A stretch of DNA of 64,000 nucleotides from Chelonoidis abingdonii (taxonomy: Eukaryota > Chordata > Testudines > Testudinidae). The DNA lies in the NCBI RefSeq assembly GCF_003597395.2, contig NC_133776.1, forward strand, positions 38,149,679 through 38,213,678, given 5' to 3'. Positions 22,212-33,664 of the stretch are shown in pieces. The position numbers and the translations under genes are program-made. The notes under the pieces were generated by a model, which ran no database searches, had not been told where the DNA came from, and saw only the letters and a program-made list of their open reading frames with translations. The stretch's first letter is position 1, and each line of letters begins with the position of its first letter.

Positions 22212-23190
22212 NNNNNNNNNNNNNNNNNNNNNNNNNNNNNNNNNNNNNNNNNNNNNNNNNNNNNNNNNNNNNNNNNNNNNNNNNNNNNNNNNNNNNNNNN
22301 NNNNNNNNNNNNNNNNNNNNNNNNNNNNNNNNNNNNNNNNNNNNNNNNNNNNNNNNNNNNNNNNNNNNNNNNNNNNNNNNNNNNNNNNNNNNNNNNNNNN
22401 NNNNNNNNNNNNNNNNNNNNNNNNNNNNNNNNNNNNNNNNNNNNNNNNNNNNNNNNNNNNNNNNNNNNNNNNNNNNNNNNNNNNNNNNNNNNNNNNNNNN
22501 NNNNNNNNNNNNNNNNNNNNNNNNNNNNNNNNNNNNNNNNNNNNNNNNNNNNNNNNNNNNNNNNNNNNNNNNNNNNNNNNNNNNNNNNNNNNNNNNNNNN
22601 NNNNNNNNNNNNNNNNNNNNNNNNNNNNNNNNNNNNNNNNNNNNNNNNNNNNNNNNNNNNNNNNNNNNNNNNNNNNNNNNNNNNNNNNNNNNNNNNNNNN
22701 NNNNNNNNNNNNNNNNNNNNNNNNNNNNNNNNNNNNNNNNNNNNNNNNNNNNNNNNNNNNNNNNNNNNNNNNNNNNNNNNNNNNNNNNNNNNNNNNNNNN
22801 NNNNNNNNNNNNNNNNNNNNNNNNNNNNNNNNNNNNNNNNNNNNNNNNNNNNNNNNNNNNNNNNNNNNNNNNNNNNNNNNNNNNNNNNNNNNNNNNNNNN
22901 NNNNNNNNNNNNNNNNNNNNNNNNNNNNNNNNNNNNNNNNNNNNNNNNNNNNNNNNNNNNNNNNNNNNNNNNNNNNNNNNNNNNNNNNNNNNNNNNNNNN
23001 NNNNNNNNNNNNNNNNNNNNNNNNNNNNNNNNNNNNNNNNNNNNNNNNNNNNNNNNNNNNNNNNNNNNNNNNNNNNNNNNNNNNNNNNNNNNNNNNNNNN
23101 NNNNNNNNNNNNNNNNNNNNNNNNNNNNNNNNNNNNNNNNNNNNNNNNNNNNNNNNNNNNNNNNNNNNNNNNNNNNNNNNNNNNNNNNNN
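22212..23190. other. Assembly gap of 979 Ns
   Basis: A sized gap inside the PLE copy. Long open frames across it are artefacts of untranslated N. Confidence 0.99.
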
Positions 23191-23549
23191 TTGCAGTAGG
23201 AGGCTTCTGGGTACACATCTGGCTCTGTTGATCTGTTTCCTTATTTCCTCATGCCGGTATTGTAGTTTTGAGAATGCTTGGTGGAGATTTTGTAGGTGTC
23301 GGTCTCTGTCTGAGGGGTTAGATCAGGAATAAGCTCTTCTGCAATAACTATTCCAGAATAGCTCCTCATGTGGGCACTCTATTCTGAATGAAGTTACTTT
23401 TATTGCTGAATAATTAAGGAACTCCTGGAATAATTATTCTGGAATAAAATCATTTGTATTCCAGACGAGAATGCCAACTATTACAGAATAACCTATTCCA
23501 CAATAGCTATTCTAATCAATTTCTCCATGTTTATAGACAAGCCCCAGGT

Positions 23550-24415
23550 CTGCAATAACTTCACTAATTTCAGTGCAATTACTCCTGATTTTTGTTAATC
23601 TATTTCTATGGAATTTCTCCTTTACTGTCTTCAGTTCCTTTCTATTGTTTGCATTCGGTCCTGTATCTGTATCATCCTGTATCTGAACTAGTCACCGAAC
23701 TTGTCAAAACTGACAAGATACTACAGCCAAAATATCAATTGTATGTTGCTTGCATCTTCGGTTTAAAATTACTCATCCCTGACCAAGGTTTTCAAAAACA
23801 GAGACCTGATTCTTCATTGCTGTGCACCCTATGTAGTCATTTGAACCAATGCACGGTAGTTTTTAGAGGTGTTTCCCATTATCTTTGCGCAGGTGTAAAT
23901 GGCTGCACAACATGCAGAGCCATCGAAAAATAGGTCCTGGGTACCTAAATTAAATGGGAATTGCTTGGTGCTCAACGAAATTCAGTCTAATTATATAGGT
24001 GCCAAAATGTGGAGTCATAAACTGGACTTTAAAATCTTGGTCTTTGTCTTTCAGACTTGTTTGCTTTGCAGTTTGCTAGTCTAGTCTAGTTTGCTGGCTT
24101 GTCTCTAAATAAATAAAAGCCCTTCTCATATTGTACCACTGATACATTTTTTTCCTGTCACCTTTATTCTCAGTTCTGTTGTTCTGGGTTGTCACACAAT
24201 TTCAGATGGATCCTGGTCATCTTACCTTGTTCCATTGTTTAAGGATGTCTCTCTTTTTTCCAAGCAGGTTTCTTAATAGAAGAGTCTATCCTAGATTAAT
24301 TTGGTTCTTGTACATCAGTTGTCAGGTAAACATAGGGAATCAAAAATAGTTCTTCAATTTAAAGTTCTTCTAAACCACCAGTTTATTGCATCTCGTCATA
24401 TCCCCATACTAAAAC
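23550..24415. other. No recognised feature
   Basis: A 113-codon frame (23592-23933, +) has no recognisable domain. A short CTAGT repeat occurs near 24077-24090. Confidence 0.35.
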
Positions 24416-24419
24416 ACAC

Positions 24420-24800
24420 ACTAGAGATGGGCAAAAAAATTGAACAGATTTTTCAATGCTCCAAAACATTTCATGAATTTGGGTTATTTTTCACTTCAAA
24501 GCAGCATTTCTAATTCAAATTTGGGCAATTAAACACACACAAGGATGAAAAACATCCCAAAAGTGCAAAATTGAAATGAAAAGCCTTGGGAAAAAATTTA
24601 TGTCAAGTCAAACAAAATGTTTCAGTCAACTCAAAATGAATTGAAAAATCAAAAATTTTCATTTTGAATTGACCCAAAAAGTTTTCGTTGATTCAAAACA
24701 AAATTTGTCAATGCGATGAAAATGTTTGAAAAGAATTTGGTTTCAGTTTGAATAGATTTTGTTGATGTTGAGATTTTGATTGGGTCCCCAAACCTAAAGG
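24420..24800. repeat. AT-rich self-complementary repeat copy
   Basis: Begins near GAGATGGGCAAAAAAATTGA and contains CTTCAAAGCAGCATTTCTAA, which recurs inverted at 27.6 kb (as GAAATGCTGCTTTGAAG). Confidence 0.45.
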
Positions 24801-24804
24801 TCCA

Positions 24805-25335
24805 TTTGTGCTCATCTCAGACTGGCTCTTCAGAAATGATATATCTGACCCATATAACAGAAGTCGAAATACATTTTATCTGTTGTAGTGGGCATGGGAG
24901 GCAGCAGTAGAACATTCGGCTACAGCTATCAGTTAAAGCAATGCCTCTTATCTGAAATAAATGAAAAATGTATTACTGCATCAATCACGATGCACAAGCT
25001 AATGCAATCCACAGTGAGAGGAATGCATCGATTTGAGAAACAAGCAGCTTATTTTGACACTTAGGGAATGTTCTTTGATTCAGCAGAAAAAGTTAAAAAA
25101 TGATTAACAGCAGGTGTGGTATATGATGCTAACGTGGTAGACAGTGCTTTTAACAGAGTCTAAAGGACATGCTACATGAGAAGAGATACCACAGATTACA
25201 GCAAAAAATTTAAGGCAGGAAAAATCCATTGAAACAACAGCAATTATCTCAACTCTTACCAAGTTTAGAAGCTTTGTAAGCCACTTCATTATAGTGTTTT
25301 CAATAACTCTTAGAAAGCTGCTTCTATCGAGTGAC
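24805..25335. other. No recognised feature
   Basis: AT-rich sequence without supported genes. Confidence 0.3.
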
Positions 25336-25337
25336 AT

Positions 25338-26367
25338 ACTGGGGTACAGTCCAGACCACTGGGGACTGTTACACCCCTACCCTGTAACCTGGGGTGCCTG
25401 GCAATGCTTTGGTGTTGTAGCCTGCCAGTCACACCCTGGCTCTTATTGGCCTTGTTATACTCCTACTCCTAGACTTTCTCCCATAAATGTATGTTTTACA
25501 CTGCCCAGCCCTCTCCTAGACAGTCCAATTATATTAAGTCTGTTATTTGTTTAAGGGACTATCATACACTAGCTTATTATCTTAAATGGAGTTACCCAGA
25601 CACTTCAATTTAAACAAACTGGATTAGATAAAACAATAAAACAAGTTCATTAATTGCAAAGAGAGATTTTAAATGAGTACAGTAATGAGGCATAAAAGTC
25701 AGAAGTAGTCACAAGAAAAATAAAGATAAAATGTTTTCTAGTGCCTAACTTAACAAACTATATGAAAGTCAAGCAAAATTTTTCTCCACATGCTTCCAGA
25801 AAGATTATTGACCAAAAACTCTTCAGGTCAGGACCCCTCCCCCAGAGTCCAACAGCTGTTTCCTTTTGTCTTCTCAGGTGCAGAGAATGTGATGGGCAGG
25901 GGGAGGGGAGGGTCCCTTTGAGCATTTGCCCCTCTTTTTATAGTTTCAGTCCCATTCTTGAAAAAACATTTCCAGCTGAGAGCCAGGAGACAAAGAGTCT
26001 ATGTGGAAGGATGTTCTCTGCTGGTTTCTCCCCCCCCCCACCTATTGGAGCTTCCTTTGTTTTCCCTGTTCACTACTCTCTTTACTACTTATATGCAAAT
26101 TAAGGCAAGCACACATTCCTTTGTTAAGGACAGCCCTGTTTGCCAACTTCTGCTTGGGCAGGGGTGTGGGGTAGAGGTTTGGAATAAGTGTTAATAACAT
26201 CATACAGGGGAATATAACTTCACATACAATGTTGCTGCATATATTTTATCAGGATACTATTGATCAGCAAGTTATGATTTTTCCAGGCATACCTCACAAG
26301 GTATACCATAGAGAAAGATTATTACAACAGTGTGTAGCATGTGAATACAGGGGTGTATTCCATCACA
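25338..26367. mobile_element. LTR-like dispersed repeat
   Basis: The block from ACTGGGGTACAGTCC to GTATTCCATCACA matches, from memory, a recurrent turtle LTR of about 1 kb, probably inserted in minus orientation since TGTGATGGAATAC would be its 5' end. It holds a C-run near 26031-26039. No target duplication was found. The 120-codon frame at 25741-26103 is incidental. Confidence 0.55.
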
Positions 26368-26379
26368 GATTGCTATAGT

Positions 26380-27345
26380 GAAAAAGAGCAAAAGGTCCAT
26401 TTCAGCTGTCATTTCTCCTCGAGTAGGGGCTTACACTGGTTGTTGCAAAGAAAGGCAAAAAACTTCCAACAAAGCACCTGAATGCCAAATGCAGCCAGGT
26501 TTTGCCCCATCTTATATTGACAATCTCTAGCAGAGGACTTCAGAGGCAAAAAAGGGTTTTGTTGATATGAGCTATGTTAGTATTACACTCTTCACTGTTC
26601 AAACACTTGGCCCATATATCAAGCTAAATGCTGATTTTTGTAGCATCTAGTAACCGAAAGAGGTTAAAAAAAATACTATACATGCAGCAAATACCAGCAT
26701 GGAGTAAAACTACATGAAGTTCCTTGTGATAATTTCCCACAATTTTCAGATGTCTAAATTTCAAAGGAGAAAAACAAATAAACTGAAACTGGAGCAGGAA
26801 GAAAGAGTTTGTTGGTTTTATGGGAAACCATAAGCTGCTTTAAAAGTCACAAGTCAAAAGCTCAGTTCAGAGTGAAGGGTAAGAGAAAAACACAAGCAAA
26901 ATAAAGGAGCAGCCTGCTGAAATATAAATACATCACATGATTCAGGTTCACTCGAACATGACAGTGCTTAAATGAACATCACATTCTGCAGGATTGTCGT
27001 GGTCTGTTCAGAGTACTGCGTTTTTCTCCTCCAGGCAATCTGTGATTCCAATGCATGCCACGCTTTGTTCCTCTGCTTCCCCTTCAGAATCGGAATAGTG
27101 TTGCTAGCTTTAAGAAGCTATTTTTTCCTGCAGATTAAGCAGCAAACTAAAAAATGTTGACTTGCTTTAATTTAATCTGAAGAACAGGCAATGAATGTAC
27201 TTGCATGTGCATAGAGAAATCACAAACAACACTAGTTTGCTACAAATAAACACAAATCTAACATTAATGGAGTGGGCCAAATGTATCATTTCTGAAATGC
27301 CAGTTACAGCTGAGCAAATAATGGATTTTTTTGATTTAGGGACCG
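26380..27345. other. No recognised feature
   Basis: AT-rich sequence; nothing supported. Confidence 0.35.
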
Positions 27346-27362
27346 ACCCCCCCCTCCCCCAC

Positions 27363-27371
<9 letters not shown>

Positions 27372-27406
<35 letters not shown>
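27372..27406. repeat. (CA)n microsatellite
   Basis: About 17 uninterrupted CA units, preceded by imperfect CCCACAC units. The Cys-Val frame on the other strand is only this repeat translated. Confidence 0.97.
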
Positions 27407-27408
<2 letters not shown>

Positions 27409-27424
27409 CTATTCAAACCAAAGC

Positions 27425-27690
27425 TGATTCTTTTCAAAAATTAACATTGCATGGAAAAAAATGATGTGAAATGAAAATTTTGGGGTTTTCAGTTCTTTTT
27501 GGTTGATTTGAATTTTTTTTTCTCCCAAAACTTTTCATTTCGATTTGACCATTTTCAGGTGTTTTTCATTTGTGGATTTCTTTTTTTTTAAACTGGTCGA
27601 ATTTGAATTTGAAATGCTGCTTTGAAGCAAAAAGTCAGAACAAAACATTTAAAAATTTTGAAAGGAAACATCTCTCTCTCATTGGGAATG
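27425..27690. repeat. AT-rich repeat copy, inverted relative to 24.4 kb
   Basis: GAATTTGAAATGCTGCTTTG at 27602-27621 is the inverse of the block in the 24.4 kb copy. The two copies are about 3 kb apart in opposite orientation. Confidence 0.45.
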
Positions 27691-27829
27691 ATTGAAGCAC
27701 AGTTAGTTCTTTTAAGTTATATATTCCTTCTAATTAATGTCAGAGTTTTCATCTGTCTGTGTAGAAAAAAGGTGAACATCTTAGGGTTAATAAACTTCCA
27801 CGTCAAGCTATACTTTTGAATATGGGATA

Positions 27830-28905
27830 CTTAGCAACCGAAAAGCAAAAGATGTTCCATCTTAATGGTATGGGTTGCTATTAAATGTGAAAGGCCACAT
27901 CACTTATAATGCATGGGACAGGAAACTGTTCTCCAAAAACAGTTGAAAACTGGAAGTAGACAGAGAAATTACTGCATTTCAAATTCTAATGCAGATGATA
28001 AATGTTACATCCCCCACCACCACCCTGCTCCCCATCCCTGGCATTTGTCTCCTCCACACCTTTTACAATCAGATTGAGATGGTAAATGTCAGTTTTAAAA
28101 GGTTGGCTCGATCATTATATTTGTTGCAAGGGGCGGGAAATCAAGAGATAAGGTGCTGCTTGGGGAATGGTAATATCTATAAGCGGATCACCTGATATTT
28201 GAACAAGACTAGAAATTCCATCCATATAGCACATTGCTAGTTCAAAGCCTAGTTCTGTAATTTCTCACACATCAGTCAAGATAAGTCAATACTGACTGAT
28301 GATGGTATAAAGTGCCATGGTGTTCTATGCCATTAAGTCTATTCTCATCCGACTGCTTATATAAATCCTGACCCTAGCTTCACAGTCATGGACCAATTGA
28401 TCTGAAGAAGCTTCCGGGGAGAACTGCCTTCTCTCTCTTCCCACCATGTATCTCCAAAACACATAGGCCAAGACAAAAAATGTACTATAAGGCCACAGCA
28501 CCTCTAATGAAGTTGCATTGTCTAACATGATAAACCTCATATGAGATGATTTCACTGGAGATGACATCCACTTTACCACACGCACCATACAGCCATAATG
28601 CACAATCTCTAGAACACAAGAATGCAATCCCAGCTTCTGTGGAAAACTGTTCTTACAAGTCCTAGCTTTTGCATAGTGTATCACGTGTGTTTCATGTCTG
28701 CATTTTCACCTGCCATATTGAACTGAGACTTTATGAAATTTGAACCTGATTGACGTATCTTTGCAATGAGAACATTTGCATTGTAAAGGCAGCATGTTGT
28801 GAGACTAGCTCAAAAGAACCCTGCCCCCTGGTATGCAGAGAGCATGGGGAGGAGTTCGGTCTTAGGGTCACACTTGAATTTGCTGAACTTCAGTGATCCC
28901 TGAAC
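27830..28905. other. No recognised feature
   Basis: A 119-codon minus-strand frame (28325-28684) has no recognisable domain or upstream gene signal. Confidence 0.35.
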
Positions 28906-28920
28906 TCACTTTTTTCCAGC

Positions 28921-29144
28921 CAGGGGCGGCTCTAGACATTTCCCTGCCCTAAGCACGATGGCATGCCGCGGGGCATGCTCTGCTGGTCCCGCAGCTCCAC
29001 CGAAGCCGCGGGACAAGCGGACCCTCCGCAGGCATGTCGCTGAAGGCACCCTGCCTGCTGCCCTCCCGGCGACCGGCAGAGTGGCCCCCGCAGCATGCCG
29101 CCCCAAGCACGTGCTTGGCATGGTGGGGCCTGGAGCTGCCCCTG
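28921..29144. mobile_element. hAT MITE with perfect 8-bp target duplication
   Basis: Ends CAGGGGCGGCTCTAG and, reverse-complemented, CAGGGGCAGCTCCAG are inverted repeats. Exact 8-bp flanks TTTCCAGC lie at 28913-28920 and 29145-29152. The 224-bp GC-rich interior encodes nothing. Confidence 0.93.
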
Positions 29145-29149
29145 TTTCC

Positions 29150-29560
29150 AGCTTTGTCCAGCCCTAATAATGGGATGGGAACTACACCATTATAGGTCTC
29201 TAGACTGATATAAAAAAGACACAGTGTTTAAAAAGCACATCATGACAAACTAAAAGGAACAGGTTTCATTTGATGTTATACTATACAGTGTGTATTTCTT
29301 GAACATCTTGTAGTTGAACTGCTGGATTGTGTGGAGGCTGCAGTCAGAGAAAATGAAAGGATTAAAAACCATTCTTGAATATTTGATATTTAGAATTACA
29401 GCTCTGTCACTCACAATATTTTGTGGTGGATACTCCTTTACTGGAGAAAACTTGTATTATGCTTATTCTGATTATTCCAACTCATAAGCAAACAAGCTCT
29501 GCAGTTTATTGCCTGGTCCAAAGCCCACTGAAGTCAATGACACTTCATATAGCTCATTGG
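29150..29560. other. No recognised feature
   Basis: AT-rich sequence. A partial CCAAAGCCCACTGAAGTCAA phrase near 29519 belongs to a common short turtle repeat. Confidence 0.3.
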
Positions 29561-29563
29561 ATC

Positions 29564-30190
29564 AGTAGACTTTAAGGTCAGAAGGGACCATTATGATCAT
29601 CTAGTCTGACCTCCTGCACAAAGCAGGCCACCCATCCACTTCTATAAAACCCCTAACCTATGTCTGAGTTACTGAAGTCTTCAAATTGTGGTTTGAAGAC
29701 CTCAAGCTGCAGAGAATCCTCCAGCAAGTGACCCATGCCCCATGCTGCAGAAGAAGGCGAAAACCTCCAAGGCCTCTGCCAATCTGCCCCAGAGGAAAAT
29801 TCCTTCCAGACCCCAAATATGGCGATCAGTTAAACCCTGAGCATGTGAGCAAGACTCACCAGCCAGCACCCAGGAAAGAATTCTCTGTAGTAACTCAGAT
29901 CCCATCCATATATACCCATCACAGACCACGGCTCTTACCTGCTGATAATCAAAGATCAATTGCCAAATTATAGCCAAATTGGCATACCATCCCTTCCATA
30001 AACTTATCAAGCTAGCTTAAAGCCATATCTTTTTGCCCCCACTCTCCCTTGGAAGGCGTTTTACGAACTTCACTCCTCTAATGGTTAGAACCTTCATCTA
30101 ATTTTGAATCTTACTTCCTAGTGTCCAGTTTATGCCCATTGTTCTTTTTCCACATTGGCTAAGCTTAAATAATTCCACTCTCTCCTCTAA
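29564..30190 (-). mobile_element. CR1 LINE 3' region
   Basis: Starts (plus strand) AGTAGACTTTAAGGTCAGAA, the reverse complement of the CR1 3' terminus, and extends about 600 bp into the 3' UTR, including a GACCCATGCCCCATGCTGC block. It shares its first 170 bp with the 13.76 kb copy. Confidence 0.85.
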
Positions 30191-30194
30191 CTTC

Positions 30195-30555
30195 AGTGAG
30201 CTTTCACTTTATCTGGTGTCTGTCTGGTGGGCCCTGCCAATGCTTCAGGATCTAACTGATTGCCCTATTTGGGGTTCAGAAGGAATTTTCCCTGGGTCAG
30301 ATTGGCAGAGACTCTGGGGAGTTTTCGCCTTCCTCGCAACATGGGGCATGGGTCAATTACAGGTTTAAACTAGTGTAAATGGTGAATTCTCTGTAACACA
30401 AAGTCTTTAAACCATGATTTGAGAACTTCAGTAACTCAGCTAGAGGTTAGTGGTCTATTTCAGGAGTGAGTGGATGAGGTTTTGTGACCGGTAATGTGCA
30501 GGAGGTCAGACTAGATATTCATGATGGTTCCCTTCTGACCTGTGAGTCTATGAGT
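30195..30555 (+). mobile_element. CR1 LINE 3' region, opposite orientation
   Basis: Ends GCAGGAGGTCAGACTAGATA ... CTGACCTGTGAGTCTATGAG, the forward CR1 3' terminus. It contains ACATGGGGCATGGGTCAATT, the inverse of the block in the neighbouring minus copy. The two copies face away from each other with 3' ends outward. Confidence 0.85.
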
Positions 30556-30559
30556 CTAA

Positions 30560-31910
30560 CCACTAAAGAGGTGGAAAAAAATGAAGGCCTTGAGTGAAAT
30601 CTTGGCCCTGTAAAAGTAAATGCGAGTTGAGTCATTGCTTTCAACAGGCTCAGGATTTCATCTTTGTTTAATAGAAACTTTATATAGCTTCAGACATCTA
30701 CATCAGTTTTCAAGAGCACACTGTTTGTGCGAAGAGATAGATTTATACTGAAGTTCTGGGTTTCCCTGCATATGCTTATTTCATGTAAGCTCTTCAGTGT
30801 GAAGTTCTGAAAAAATAAACTTTCTGTTATCATTTAAAGTGCTGCCATGAGTCAAACTCTGATATCCGTTATTATCCATATCTTTGGCTTCACTGACTTC
30901 ATGAAATTTGTGGTTGTATAACTCAGAGCAGAATTTGGCCTAATAAATTTGTTAGAATTCCAAACTGGGCACATTTCTGATGGCCTTGTTCTGCTCAGCA
31001 GCTGTATGACAAAATAATAAATCAGGACTAATTTTCATAAAACTTTGGCATGAAAGTACAAGGGAAGTTAATATGAACAGGAAAATATAATCTATATTCT
31101 TATAATGCAATTTAAACTATTTTTCTTCTTCCATATCAATAGGTCCTTCTTACATTCATGGGATTCGTTTGCTCCCTCTAGTGGCTAATTATACACTTAT
31201 TTTTCTTCCACCACAGAATTAGTGTGAGCAAGCAGGTGACACAGAAGACTCTGTAACGGGAGAAGCAACAATCAGTTCCACAGGGCTATGTTTGATTTTA
31301 ATGTCTGTTGTAGCTAAATAAATTATTAGCCCTTCAGGCTAAATCATGGCTTCTTCACAAGTCAATCAGCATGTTTTTCGCTTCCCCAGGAGTGGATCTG
31401 GAGTCAGACTGAGACTCACACAGATTCCCTTTGGTTTGGTGAGGAAAGTGCATTGTGCCATCTATTGATGGCCCAGTGTATGTCTCCTGGTACAATACTG
31501 GCCAGAATGTTGGATGAGGTAAAGTGTAGCACAAGGGGTGCTCCCTTGCGTGCAGAGGTGGCTCCATGTGGCTCCACGAAGACTGCTCTCCTCTTCAGCT
31601 CCCTCCCTCCCTCCCTCCCAATTCAGCTACACATAATAAGAGTCATCTGATGTACCATGTTTGGTACATGTTTCTCACTAGAACATTTTTGTACAGTTTG
31701 GTGTTCTCCCTCTCTTACACACATGCTATAGGGTCAATTTCACCACTAGCCTGAGTGAGTTTGACAAATCAAACAAATGACTTCAGTAGGCTTGTATCCA
31801 ACTACTCCAGCACTGAATTTACCCCTTTTACTGGGATAAGTTAGATGTTTATACTGTGTTATGTTTAACTAATTAAAAACAGAAAATTACAAAAGCAAAA
31901 TAAAAACCGC
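30560..31910. other. No recognised gene; small repeats only
   Basis: A (CCCT)n tract occurs at about 31598-31619. A short hairpin-like repeat phrase lies near 30595-30665. Nothing else is supported. Confidence 0.35.
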
Positions 31911-31913
31911 CAA

Positions 31914-32177
31914 GGGTTTGTCTACATGGTGGGGTAATGCACTTTACCAACGTGTAATTTCCGAAGAACACTAACATGTTGCATAGTAAGTGGTTTGTGC
32001 AGATCCTGCTGGTGAGCACAAAAGGTTCTCCAGCATGTTTAACATAGCCCGTTTCAAACTGCTCTATGTTAAAGTGCACCAACTGGGACTACACAGACCA
32101 AATAATGTGCAAAACATTAGCACTCTTTAGGAACCACACACCTGTAGAGCACATTAGCTCACTGCATAGACAAACCC
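31914..32177. mobile_element. MITE with GGGTTTGTCTA ends
   Basis: GGGTTTGTCTACATGG at the left pairs with GCATAGACAAACCC at the right. The 264-bp interior has no coding. Related by end sequence to the GTCTACACTA group. Confidence 0.6.
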
Positions 32178-32179
32178 AG

Positions 32180-32540
32180 AGGGAGAAATACATATTTATA
32201 AAAACAGAAAATTGCACTGTTGAGAGATTATATAATTGAGTTGAACAGATCCATCTTTGGAATGAAAAGTAAAATTGCACAATTATATTTTCTGAGGTTT
32301 GAATGCTTGCTTTCCACATTAATAGAGAAGTTTCCAAAGGGTTATGGTACCAATTTGTACAGACTGATTGAAAGCATGTACCTAGTGCTCAGGGTTGTTG
32401 TTGTTTTTAAATAATTGTTTGATAAAAGTGAAGTGGAGAGAGGAAAAATATGCTCCTTTTTTACATTAATTCAGGCTTACCGTAGCAAGCTGGTTGTCTT
32501 GGGAGATCTTGTTTGGTCATAATATAAACACTTGACTGCA
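32180..32540. other. No recognised feature
   Basis: AT-rich spacer between a MITE and a CR1 copy. Confidence 0.3.
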
Positions 32541-32544
32541 GGTA

Positions 32545-33145
32545 TAATGATTGACAGATATGGATATATTGGAACTGGAAAAGGTTCAGAAAAGAGCCAC
32601 AAAAATGATTAGGGGTATAGAATGGTTTCCGTATGAGGAGATATTAATAAGTTTGGGACTTTTCAGCTTGGAAAATAGGCAACTAAGGGGGGATAAGATA
32701 GAGGTCTATAAAATCATGAGTGGTATAGAGAAAGCAAAAAAGAAAGTGTTATTTACTCCTTCTCATAATACAAGAACAAGGGGCCACCAAATGAAATTAA
32801 TAGGTAGCAGATTTAAAACAAACGCAAGAAAGTATTTTTCACGCAACGCACTGTCAACCTCTGGAACTCCTTGCCAGAGGGTATTGTGAAGGCCAATACT
32901 ATAATGGCATTCAAAAGGGAGCTAGATAGATTCATTGAAGATAGGTCCATCAATGAGTATTAGCCCGGATGGGCAAGAATGGTGTCCCTAGCCTCTGTTT
33001 GCCAGAAGTTGGGATTGGGTGACAGGGCATGGATCACTGTTCATTCCCTTTCGGCACCTGCCATTGACCACTGTGAGAGGACAGGATACTGGGCTTGAAG
33101 GACCTTTGGTCTGACCCAGTGTGGCCATTCTTATGTTCTTAAGTG
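32545..33145 (+). mobile_element. CR1 LINE with ORF2 C-terminal remnant
   Basis: The frame at 32551-32889 reads ELEKVQKRATKMIRGIE, SLGLFSLENRQLRGDKIEVY and [20 protein letters not shown], the conserved C-terminal end of CR1 ORF2 downstream of the reverse transcriptase. A frameshift before the ELPEDVV-like end breaks it. The 3' UTR follows to GTGGCCATTCTTATGTTCTT at about 33121-33140. The copy is 5'-truncated and dead. Confidence 0.87.
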
Positions 33146-33369
33146 TGTGTGCAAATACATTGAGTATGCAGATGTAGACACGCAAGTATATCCACATCTT
33201 AATGAATAGATCATTTTTTAAGACCTATCCCTTTGTACTGTTCCTCAGGTTCCTTCAGGGCTTGATCCATTGCCTTCAAATGGCTTTGGATCAGACCTTT
33301 AGAGAAGAAAGGTTTTATCATGGGACTTGGTATTGAGACAGTGAAATAGGCATTAACTTCTGAGTGTTA

Positions 33370-33659
33370 GACCATGTATACACTACCATTTATGTAAGCA
33401 AAATGTATGTCACTCAGGAGGGTGAAAAAAAAACACCCTCCTGCCCTGAGCAACATAAGTTTCTCCAGCATAAGTGGTAGTGTGCACAGTGCTATGTCGG
33501 TGGGCGAACTTCGCCCACTGACATAGCTACCACCACACATAGAGGTGGTTTTATTATGTTGATGAGAGACCTCTCTCCCATTGGTATAGAGCGGCTACAT
33601 GAATGATCTTACAGTGGTGCATCTGTGCTACTGTAAGCCCACTAGTGTAGATATGACTT
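33370..33659. mobile_element. Harbinger-like MITE with internal hairpin
   Basis: Ends ACCATGTATACACTACC and GTCATATCTACACTAGT (reverse complement) are inverted repeats. A near-perfect hairpin lies at 33491-33526 (arms GCTATGTCGGTGGGCGA / TCGCCCACTGACATAGC). Confidence 0.6.
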
Positions 33660-33664
33660 TAAAT

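Larger units (their letters stand above)
22121..23335 (-). mobile_element. Penelope-like element copy, mostly in an assembly gap
   Basis: The left piece (22121-22211) is the PLE tail with an intact hammerhead-like block. The right piece (23191-23335) is coding sequence of the same element: on the minus strand one frame reads DRDRHLQNLHQAFSKLQYRH and then EEIRKQINRARCVPRSLLLQ, the linker before the GIY-YIG region. Bases 23191-23276 match 46231-46316 of the other copy almost base for base. The intervening 979 Ns replace what would be about 790 bp in that copy. Confidence 0.85.
22069..23546. mobile_element. MITE split by a PLE insertion
   Basis: The left half ends GACTTGCCCACATGGGGAAA and the right half closes TTTCTCCATGTTTATAGACA, which is the inverted counterpart. 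The right half repeats GGAATA/TATTCC motifs that also appear just left of the PLE. The PLE copy at 22.12-23.33 kb therefore landed inside an older MITE. Phrases GATCAGGATA (22098) and GATCAGGAATA (23321) on either side may be the duplicated target. Confidence 0.55.

Noticed and set aside
22136..23332. Reading frames of 338-398 codons on both strands
   Set aside because: They consist almost wholly of Ns from the assembly gap.
25741..26103. 120-codon frame
   Set aside because: Inside an LTR-like repeat, no domain.
25338..26367. Target duplication of the LTR-like block
   Set aside because: No matching short repeats at either candidate boundary.
27167..27406. Cys-Val repeat peptide
   Set aside because: Translation of the (CA)n microsatellite.
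29564..30555. Twin-priming inversion of one CR1 insertion
   Set aside because: Both halves contain the 3' terminus, so two separate insertions are needed.
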